8,208 nt of DNA from Rhodobacteraceae bacterium UBA6236 (GTDB lineage Bacteria; Pseudomonadota; Alphaproteobacteria; Rhodobacterales; Rhodobacteraceae). Below the pieces are notes generated by a model, which worked only from the letters and a program-made list of their open reading frames with translations, searched no databases and was not told where the DNA came from. This document shows positions 1 to 5,927 of this stretch, piece after piece. The DNA is taken from the NCBI GenBank assembly GCA_002440945.1, contig DJWG01000104.1, positions 13,590 through 21,797 of the forward strand. The letters are read 5' to 3'. The position numbers and the translations under genes are program-made. Each line of letters begins with the position of its first letter. Position 1 is the stretch's first letter.

Positions 1-446
1 ATGGCGTGGCCGGTGCGGTCGGCCGCGGCGCAGGTGCGCTGCACGGGGGGGCCTTCACCGAATTCGGTCGTGTGGCCACCGAAGGGGCGCTGGTAGATCT
101 TGCCCTCTTCGGTGCGCGAAAACGGCACGCCGTAATGTTCCAGCTCGTAAACCGCCTTCGGCGCTTCGCGGGCCAGGTATTCCATCGCGTCCGTGTCACC
201 CAGCCAGTCCGAGCCCTTGACGGTGTCGTACATGTGCCATTGCCAGTTGTCCGGGCCCATGTTCGAGAGACTGGCGGCGATGCCGCCCTGTGCTGCCACG
301 GTGTGGCTGCGGGTCGGGAACACCTTGGTGACGCAGGCGGTCTTCAGACCCTGTTCAGCCATGCCGAGGGTCGCCCGCAGGCCCGAGCCCCCGGCGCCGA
401 CCACGACAACGTCGTATTCATGCGTTTCGTAAGCATAGCTTGCCAT
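1..446 (-). CDS. sdhA: Succinate dehydrogenase flavoprotein subunit, N-terminal part (runs off left edge)
   Basis: This is the catalytic FAD subunit of respiratory complex II, which oxidises succinate to fumarate on the cytoplasmic face of the membrane. Reading back from the ATG at 444-446 gives 148 uninterrupted codons before the window ends. The residues visible are the FAD-binding GAGGSG at 17-22, the motif [10 protein letters not shown] whose His48 matches the covalent FAD-linked histidine of the family (His45 in E. coli), and [19 protein letters not shown] at about 130-148. The start follows the sdhD stop by 9 nt. The sequence TGAGG places a ribosome binding site over that stop, 7 nt from the ATG, so the two genes are probably translationally coupled. 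Roughly the first quarter of a protein of about 600 residues is present. sdhB is expected beyond the left edge but cannot be seen. The identification is secure. Confidence 0.97.
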   Translation of the reverse strand, partial: MASYAYETHEYDVVVVGAGGSGLRATLGMAEQGLKTACVTKVFPTRSHTVAAQGGIAASLSNMGPDNWQWHMYDTVKGSDWLGDTDAMEYLAREAPKAVYELEHYGVPFSRTEEGKIYQRPFGGHTTEFGEGPPVQRTCAAADRTGHA

Positions 447-455
447 GATGGGGCC

Positions 456-842
456 TCAGACAGCGAAGGACAAAAGCGAAATGCGGACAAAGGCGAAAAG
501 CCCCGCCGCGATCAGGACATAGGCGACGGCAGCAGCGAGGAAGATCAAGCCCTTGCGCGTGGCGCCCTGTGTATAATCCTCGATCATCACGCGGGCGCCG
601 TTCTTGAAGTGCACAAGACCGATCACAAGCGTCAGGCCCGTGATCACAGCCCGCGCAGGATTGCCCAATTGGCGCAGCATCACGTCATAGGGCGCGCCGA
701 TCAGCGGCGCCACGGTGAACAGGAACAGCGGCACGAGGATTGCCAGCGCAGCGGCGCTGACCTGCATTCCATAAAAATGCTCGGTCCCCGATTTGGCAGA
801 GCCGAGGCCATTCGCGCGCTTGCGGTCGGTCAGGTAATGCAT
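456..842 (-). CDS. sdhD: Succinate dehydrogenase membrane anchor subunit SdhD
   Basis: A 128-residue hydrophobic protein that anchors SdhAB in the cytoplasmic membrane and, with SdhC, forms the ubiquinone and heme b site. Three membrane segments are visible at about 27-48, 60-80 and 98-122. The second ends in VHFKNGARVMIEDY, where His78 aligns with the heme-ligand histidine and Asp89-Tyr90 with the quinone-site Asp-Tyr pair of the E. coli protein. The N-terminal stretch with SGTEHF is the usual alphaproteobacterial entry to helix 1. I chose the ATG at 840-842 because the longer upstream frame runs antisense-like into sdhC, and this start gives normal family length, 11 nt after the sdhC stop. 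It lies between sdhC and sdhA in the expected operon order. SdhD is divergent in sequence across bacteria, so identification rests on motif, length and position together. Confidence 0.93.
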   Translation of the reverse strand: MHYLTDRKRANGLGSAKSGTEHFYGMQVSAAALAILVPLFLFTVAPLIGAPYDVMLRQLGNPARAVITGLTLVIGLVHFKNGARVMIEDYTQGATRKGLIFLAAAVAYVLIAAGLFAFVRISLLSFAV

Positions 843-853
843 GGCGGCCCCGC

Positions 854-1243
854 TTACAGGATGATGACGGTCAGGATGGTCAGCACGACCGACCCGATGA
901 TGATGACCCAGCCGAGTTTCTCGGCCGTCTCGATCTCCATCCCGCGGCCCGAGTCGAACCACAGGTGCCGCAGGCCGGCAAGGAAGTGATACCACACCCC
1001 GAGGATCGACAGCAGCAGCACCAGCTTGCCGAACCACGATGTCAGAACGTGGCTGACGAAAGTGTAGTAATGCGGCCCCGTCGCGGCAGCCACGAGCCAC
1101 CAGACGATCAGGGCGAAGGTGACGATCAGGGCATTGCCGGTGATCCGCGTGAGGATCGAGCTGATCGAGGTCATCTGTGGGCGGTAATAGGGCCCGATCA
1201 TGAAGGGCGACAGCGGGCGCTTGCCCCGGTTTAGGTCAGCCAT
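854..1243 (-). CDS. sdhC: Succinate dehydrogenase cytochrome b556 subunit SdhC
   Basis: A 129-residue membrane subunit of complex II with three helices at about 36-55, 66-88 and 108-128. The N-terminal signature is NRGKRPLSP followed by SSILTRITG; Ser29 and Arg33 align with the quinone-binding Ser27 and Arg31 of E. coli SdhC. The second signature, HFLAGLRHLWFDSG at 86-99, fits the family pattern, with His86 the likely axial heme b ligand. One departure is that the histidine normally next to that arginine (the HR of signature 1) is threonine here (Thr32). The start at 1241-1243 is preceded by AGAGGGA, a good ribosome binding site. It is the first gene of the sdhCDA(B) unit and is separated from mch by 172 bp that carry the paired TGTGATCACA element. 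That spacing suggests the sdh genes have their own promoter even though mch is read in the same direction just upstream. Confidence 0.96.
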   Translation of the reverse strand: MADLNRGKRPLSPFMIGPYYRPQMTSISSILTRITGNALIVTFALIVWWLVAAATGPHYYTFVSHVLTSWFGKLVLLLSILGVWYHFLAGLRHLWFDSGRGMEIETAEKLGWVIIIGSVVLTILTVIIL

Positions 1244-1265
1244 GCTGAATCCCTCTGCGCTGGCG

Positions 1266-1284
1266 GGTCCGATTCAGACGGACC
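1266..1284 (-). other. Stem-loop in the putative sdhC mRNA leader
   Basis: GGTCCG and CGGACC form a perfect 6-bp GC-rich inverted repeat around a 7-nt loop. It lies 22-40 nt upstream of the sdhC start codon and just beyond its ribosome binding site. On the minus strand the stem can be lengthened on both sides with one bulged base. It has no T-run, so it is not an intrinsic terminator. It would sit near the 5' end of the sdhC transcript if the promoter guess at 1303-1330 is right. It could protect the 5' end or modulate translation, or it may be chance. Confidence 0.35.
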
Positions 1285-1302
1285 GCTTTGATTTGCGCGA
1301 CC

Positions 1303-1330
1303 TGAATAACGCTTTTTCCGACCAAGTCAC
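1303..1330 (-). promoter_or_regulatory. Possible sigma-70 type promoter of sdhC
   Basis: On the minus strand, GTGACT (4 of 6 matches to TTGACA) and TATTCA (3 of 6 to TATAAT) are separated by 16 bp. They would start transcription roughly 50 nt upstream of the sdhC ATG. This is the best match I found between the operator pair and sdhC, but the agreement is weak and promoters of GC-rich alphaproteobacteria are hard to call by eye. If correct, the paired palindromes at 1376-1408 would lie about 80-110 bp upstream of the start site, a position more typical of activation than of direct polymerase blocking. Confidence 0.2.
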
Positions 1331-1375
1331 CCCTGACGAGGCGCTTTGCGCTACCCGGTCGCAGATTTTTTGCTC

Positions 1376-1408
1376 TTGTGATCACAGTTTTTGCAACCGT
1401 GATCACAA
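1376..1408. promoter_or_regulatory. Paired palindrome operator-like element upstream of sdhC
   Basis: Two copies of a 10-bp palindrome occur here: TGTGATCACA at 1377-1386 and cGTGATCACA at 1398-1407. Their centres are 21 bp apart, two helical turns, so both would face the same side of the DNA. Together they form a larger inverted repeat (TTGTGATCAC, 13-nt spacer, GTGATCACAA). The element begins 7 bp after the sdhC-distal end of mch and lies about 130-165 bp upstream of the sdhC start. The same arrangement with the same spacing precedes sucC at 7242-7276. No T-run follows on either strand here, which argues against a terminator. I infer an operator for a dimeric transcription factor; the regulator is not identifiable from this window. 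Confidence 0.7.
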
Positions 1409-1415
1409 AGTGCGG

Positions 1416-2444
1416 TCAAAGGGGCATCAAGGCCCAGTAGTCCAGATCCAGAAGCACTTCGGGTGCGTACTTGCCATCCGCCCCTTTCAGCCCGAATTGC
1501 GCGGCGCCCTGCTTGGTGGCAACCAACCGGAGCCGGATCGCGCCCACGCCCGGGGCGGCAGTCGGCGCCTTGTCCAGCACTTCGGACCAGGCCTTGACAG
1601 TATCACCCGAGAAACAGGGGTTGGCATGGGCGCCCGCGTTCAGCGCCACGATCACTTGCGCATTGGCCAACCCGTTGAAAGACAGCGCCCGCGCCATGCT
1701 GATGACGTGGCCGCCATAGATCAGCCGCTTGCCGTCATCGCGGAAGGTCGCGTCGAAATGGACCTTGGCGGTGTTCTGCCACAGGCGGGTGGCGATCATG
1801 TGTTCGGCTTCCTCGATCGTCACGCCATCGACATGGTCAATCTTTTCGCCCACCGCATAATCGCCCCAACGATGCGCCTCACCCGCCAGGGTGAAATCAT
1901 AGGCATCGAAACGCAGGCCCGCCGGCACCACCAGATCGCTGGCCGCGACCGCCTTGGCCAGTTCCGGCACCACGGTATCAGGCGCGGGCGTTTCGCGGTT
2001 CTTCCGCACCATCACCCAGCGGACATATTCCAGCACTGCCTCGTCCCGCTGGTTCAGCCCGCAGGTGCGGACATAGACCACGCCCGACTTGCCGTTCGAG
2101 TTTTCCTTGAGCCCGATCACCGTCGATTCCGAACGGATCGTGTCGCCCGGCAGGACAGGCGTCAGCCAGCGGCCTTCGGCATAGCCCAGATTGGCGATGG
2201 CATTCAGGCTGATGTCGGGGACGGTCTTGCCGAAAACCGTATGGAAGGAGATGAGGTCGTCCATAGGCGCCGCAGCCAACCCGCAGGACCGCGCGAATTC
2301 GTCCGAGGAATAAAGCGCATGCCGCGCCGGATATAGCGCGTGATACAGCGCCCGTTCACCGCCCGAAAGCGTGCGCGGCACGGCATGGCGGATCACCTCG
2401 CCAATGCGGTAGTCTTCGAAGAAACGTCCGGGATTGGTCTTCAT
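1416..2444 (-). CDS. mch: Mesaconyl-CoA (2-methylfumaryl-CoA) hydratase, EMC pathway
   Basis: A cytoplasmic enzyme of the MaoC-like double hot-dog class that interconverts mesaconyl-CoA and (2R,3S)-beta-methylmalyl-CoA in the ethylmalonyl-CoA pathway. From MKTNPGRFFEDY the protein is 342 residues, matching the size I recall for the Rhodobacter enzyme. The N-terminal hot-dog domain contains LPGDT at 98-102 and GRSG-like SNGKSGVVYVRT at 116-127. The C-terminal domain holds the hydratase-type cluster NTAKVHFD (224-231), GGH (244-246) and FSGDT (278-282). The reading frame extends upstream to ATGs at 2486 and 2495 that overlap the end of the NnrU-family gene; I prefer 2442-2444 because homologues as I recall them start with MKTNPGRF, although its ribosome binding site (AGGA, about 11 nt away) is only moderate. 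Neighbouring mcl2 supports the EMC role. A generic MaoC dehydratase is the fallback reading. Confidence 0.9.
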   Translation of the reverse strand: MKTNPGRFFEDYRIGEVIRHAVPRTLSGGERALYHALYPARHALYSSDEFARSCGLAAAPMDDLISFHTVFGKTVPDISLNAIANLGYAEGRWLTPVLPGDTIRSESTVIGLKENSNGKSGVVYVRTCGLNQRDEAVLEYVRWVMVRKNRETPAPDTVVPELAKAVAASDLVVPAGLRFDAYDFTLAGEAHRWGDYAVGEKIDHVDGVTIEEAEHMIATRLWQNTAKVHFDATFRDDGKRLIYGGHVISMARALSFNGLANAQVIVALNAGAHANPCFSGDTVKAWSEVLDKAPTAAPGVGAIRLRLVATKQGAAQFGLKGADGKYAPEVLLDLDYWALMPL

Positions 2445-2478
2445 TGCTCGCTCAACTTCCTGTCGGGGGTTGTAGGCT

Positions 2479-3027
2479 TCATCCATAGGTCCCAAGGAAC
2501 GGGTTGTGGCCCAGCCAGATGTGGACCCCCGCGATCAGGCCATAAAGCACAAGTGTTCCCACAAGGTTCATGGCGTCCCCCTTGATCCCGCGTCCGGCGA
2601 CGGGCCGCGCCCAGGGCCCTGCGGCATTGATCAGCAGCATTTCAAGCACCGCCCAAAGCCCAAGACCACCGAACAGCACCAGCGAGGCGACATCGCCATT
2701 GACCAGCAGATGCGCGACCGCCCAGAGGAACGTCCCCCAAAGCATCGGATGCCGCATCCGGGTGTAAAGCGTCCCCTTGGTGCCGCCGACGCCGAACAGG
2801 AAGACCGACACCAGCATCAGCGTGTTGTTCAGATGCCCCATGCCCGGCAGCGGCGTGTAGACCGGATCGAGCGGCGCGGCGCGGTAGCCCCAGATCATCA
2901 GGATCACCGCCACCACCAGTACGGCCGCGACGCCGCCCTTGCCCAGACTGTGATGCAGGCCGGGGGCCAGCCGTTTCAGAACATGCGCCGCGATGAACAG
3001 CGCGACACCGGCGATCAGGATCGTCAT
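2479..3027 (-). CDS. NnrU-family integral membrane protein
   Basis: A 182-residue, very hydrophobic protein with about five or six membrane segments (about 2-20, 33-48, 69-90, 100-118, 120-140 and 156-174). Recognisable NnrU-family features are PGMGHLNNTLML at about 61-72, RMRHPMLWGTFLWAVAHLLVNGD at about 91-113, and the C-terminal NPFLG. The family takes its name from a Rhodobacter gene linked to denitrification, but its biochemical activity is not established, and this copy has no denitrification genes around it. It starts 11 nt after the mcl2 stop, behind GAAGGAAAG, and its stop overlaps possible upstream starts of mch, so it belongs to the mcl2-mch transcription unit. A role connected with EMC or TCA metabolism is only guilt by association. 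Confidence 0.85.
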   Translation of the reverse strand: MTILIAGVALFIAAHVLKRLAPGLHHSLGKGGVAAVLVVAVILMIWGYRAAPLDPVYTPLPGMGHLNNTLMLVSVFLFGVGGTKGTLYTRMRHPMLWGTFLWAVAHLLVNGDVASLVLFGGLGLWAVLEMLLINAAGPWARPVAGRGIKGDAMNLVGTLVLYGLIAGVHIWLGHNPFLGTYG

Positions 3028-3038
3028 GGGGCTTTCCT

Positions 3039-3896
3039 TCAGCTTGCCAGCGCCGCGATGGCGGCCGTCCTGGCCAGAATGGCTTTCGCGGTGACGATAT
3101 GCAGGTTTTCCACGATCTTGCCATCCACAACCGCAACCCCCTGCCCTGCGGCGGTGGCGCTGTCGAAGGCGGCGATCTGGCGACGTGCCAGATCGATTTC
3201 GGCATCCGAAGGCGCGAACCCGGTATTGGCGATCTCAAGCTGCGCGGGGTGGATCAGCGTCTTGCCATCAAAGCCCATGTCGCGGCCCTGTTCGCATTCG
3301 GCGCGCAGGCCCTCGTCATCCTTGAAGGCGTTGTAGACCCCATCGACGATCACGCGGCCATGCGCCTTGGCGGCCAGAAGGCAAAGCCCCAAGCCCGCCT
3401 GCATCGGCAAACGGTCGGCGCGGAACCGGCTGCCCAGTTCCTTCGCCAGGTCATTGGTCCCCATGACCATGCCCTGCAGGCGCGGGTTCCCGGCGATTTC
3501 CGCAGCATTGAGCATCCCGAGCGCGGTTTCCATCATCGCCCACAGCGGCTTGTCGCCCGTGACGGCGGCCACCGCGTCAAGGTCGGCACTTCGGCTGACC
3601 TTCGGGATAAGGATCGCATCGACATTCGGGTGGCCGGCAAAAGCCGCCGCATCGGCGCGGCCCCATTCGGTATCGAAGCCGTTGATCCGCACGATCCGCG
3701 CCCGGTGGCCGTAGTCCTGCGACGCCAGGACCTTCACCAGCAGATCGCGCGCCGAGGCTTTTTCATCGGGCGCAACGGCGTCTTCCAGATCGAAGATGAT
3801 CGCATCGGCGGCAAGTCCGGTGGCTTTTTCCAGCGCCCGTTCTTTCGAACCGGGGATGTAAAGCACCGAGCGATAGGGGCGCTGAGCCGCTTCCAT
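3039..3896 (-). CDS. mcl2: (3S)-malyl-CoA thioesterase (HpcH/HpaI, CitE-like family)
   Basis: A 285-residue cytoplasmic CitE-like TIM-barrel protein. In R. sphaeroides the paralogue Mcl2 hydrolyses (3S)-malyl-CoA to malate and CoA, the last step of glyoxylate plus acetyl-CoA assimilation in the EMC pathway. Visible family residues are RSVLYIPG at 9-16, IIFDLEDAV at 33-41, the CoA/substrate arginine in RINGFD (Arg70), IPK at 97-99, the acidic metal ligand region METALG (Glu123) and GTNDLAKEL (Asp149), then GFDGKTLIHPAQ at 208-219. The length is shorter than Mcl1-type lyases (about 318 residues), which, together with linkage to mch, favours the thioesterase. Sequence motifs alone do not separate it from a citrate lyase beta-like or malyl-CoA lyase activity. 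The start has a strong GAGGAGAG ribosome binding site, and nnrU-like and mch follow closely on the same strand. Confidence 0.85.
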   Translation of the reverse strand: MEAAQRPYRSVLYIPGSKERALEKATGLAADAIIFDLEDAVAPDEKASARDLLVKVLASQDYGHRARIVRINGFDTEWGRADAAAFAGHPNVDAILIPKVSRSADLDAVAAVTGDKPLWAMMETALGMLNAAEIAGNPRLQGMVMGTNDLAKELGSRFRADRLPMQAGLGLCLLAAKAHGRVIVDGVYNAFKDDEGLRAECEQGRDMGFDGKTLIHPAQLEIANTGFAPSDAEIDLARRQIAAFDSATAAGQGVAVVDGKIVENLHIVTAKAILARTAAIAALAS

Positions 3897-3990
3897 GATT
3901 CTCTCCTCGCAACTTTATTGCGTTAAGGACCACAAGAATGGCAGATTCTTCAAGCGAAGATTTGCCGCAATGCAGAAATTCGGACCCGTT
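3897..3990 (-). promoter_or_regulatory. mcl2 upstream region with two short palindromes
   Basis: This 94-bp spacer lies between the permease stop and mcl2. It holds AAGAAT-5 nt-ATTCTT at 3934-3950 and the imperfect palindrome ATTTGCCGCAAT at 3960-3971, plus another ATTGCG at 3917-3922 that is the inverse of the CGCAAT half. The TTTGC/GCAAA half-site resembles the TTTGCAAA type of site that, from memory, short-chain acyl-CoA responsive regulators of the PccR/RamB kind use in Rhodobacterales. No T-run follows the hairpin, so it is not a convincing terminator for the permease gene. A promoter for mcl2-nnrU-mch may lie here, but I cannot place its -35 and -10 boxes confidently. Confidence 0.35.
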
Positions 3991-4731
3991 TCAAACGACG
4001 GCCTTGCGGATAAGCTCGATCGAGACGCCAAGCAAGGCCCAGGTCACAAGGCTGAAGAAAAGCTTCTGCGGGAGGATTCGCACCAGCCGGACGCCGATCC
4101 AGACCGCAATCACGGCGGGCAGCGCAAGGATGGCGGCGATATGCAGGTTCGCGATCGAAAGCTGGCCCAGCGCGTAATAGGGAACAAGCTTCATCGCGTT
4201 GACCGCCGCAAAGGTGATGGTCGCGGTCCCGGCGAAGGACATCTTGTCGAGCCCAAGCGGCAGCACATAAACCTGATAAGGCGGCGCGCCGGCGTGACTG
4301 ACGAAACTGGTGAAGCCGGTCAGGATGCCCCAGAAGACGCCCGGCGCCACCTCGGGCCTTCTTGCGCCGACGACCGGCGCGCGGCGGAGAAGCAGGTTGA
4401 TCGCAAAGGCCGCGCCGATCAGGCCCACCAATCCGCCCACCGCCCAGTCCGGCACCCGGCTGGCCGTCGCCCATCCCGCCGCGATACCAAAGGCCGCCGC
4501 CGGAATCAGGATCGCAAGCACCCGCCGGTCATAGGAATGGCGGTAGGCATAAAGCCCGAAAAGGTCCGACAGCACATAGATCGGCAAGAGGATTCCCGCC
4601 GCCGCGACCGGAGAGATTACCAGCGAAAACACCGGCACCGACAGCATTCCCACGACCGGCAAGCCGCCCTTGGACAGGCCCACCAGAATCGCCGCGATGA
4701 CGGCGGCTGCCCAGAAAATCACCTCTTCCAA
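3991..4731 (-). CDS. TauE/SafE-family (sulfite exporter-type) membrane permease
   Basis: A 246-residue polytopic membrane protein with about eight predicted helices spread over its whole length. Family hallmarks are the N-terminal helix followed by GLSKGGLP at about 18-25, PIYVLSDLFGLYAYR at about 50-64, and the second-half repeat GFTSFVSHAGAPP at about 138-150. Members are proposed to move sulfite, sulfonate-derived or other small organic anions; the substrate here cannot be read from sequence. The start is a TTG (codon at 4729-4731) with GAGG 7 nt upstream. The only nearby ATG (at about 4738-4740) is out of frame. It is divergent from mdh and lies 94 bp upstream of mcl2 on the same strand, so it could share a transcript with the EMC genes, but nothing visible ties it to them functionally. 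Confidence 0.88.
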   Translation of the reverse strand: MEEVIFWAAAVIAAILVGLSKGGLPVVGMLSVPVFSLVISPVAAAGILLPIYVLSDLFGLYAYRHSYDRRVLAILIPAAAFGIAAGWATASRVPDWAVGGLVGLIGAAFAINLLLRRAPVVGARRPEVAPGVFWGILTGFTSFVSHAGAPPYQVYVLPLGLDKMSFAGTATITFAAVNAMKLVPYYALGQLSIANLHIAAILALPAVIAVWIGVRLVRILPQKLFFSLVTWALLGVSIELIRKAVV

Positions 4732-5860
<1,129 letters not shown>

Positions 5861-5881
5861 TCGCCGGACAAGAGTATGTTG

Positions 5882-5910
5882 AAAGGGGCTGCCTCGGTGG
5901 CCCCTTTTTC
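5882..5910 (+). terminator. Intrinsic terminator after mdh
   Basis: AAAGGGGC (5882-5889) and GCCCCTTT (5900-5907) form a perfect 8-bp stem, with further CC/GG pairing possible inside the 10-nt loop. It is followed by a T-run (5905-5909) and a T-rich tail. This is a textbook Rho-independent terminator 22 bp downstream of the mdh stop. It separates mdh from the downstream gene, whose start is only 17-20 bp beyond it. Confidence 0.9.
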
Positions 5911-5927
5911 TATTTTCAGCAGGAATT

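Noticed and set aside
6..989. Plus-strand open frame of 327 codons opposite sdhA, sdhD and sdhC
   Set aside because: Spans three well-identified genes in antisense and has no family features.
1376..1408. Reading the sdhC-upstream inverted repeat as a terminator for mch
   Set aside because: The stem is AT-containing, the loop is long and no T-run follows on either strand; recurrence with fixed 21-bp spacing fits protein binding better.
1376..1408. CRP or FnrL binding site
   Set aside because: CRP half-sites TGTGA and TCACA need a 6-bp gap and FNR-type sites a 4-bp gap between TTGAT and ATCAA; here the halves are directly abutted.
1200..2336. Long plus-strand open frame of 378 codons opposite mch
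   Set aside because: It is antisense to mch and sdhC, rich in Arg, His, Gln and Asp as expected of a GC-rich shadow, shows no motif, and crosses the operator and intergenic region.
3934..3950. AAGAAT/ATTCTT hairpin as terminator of the permease gene
   Set aside because: The stem is only 6 bp and AT-rich and is not followed by a T-run on the minus strand.
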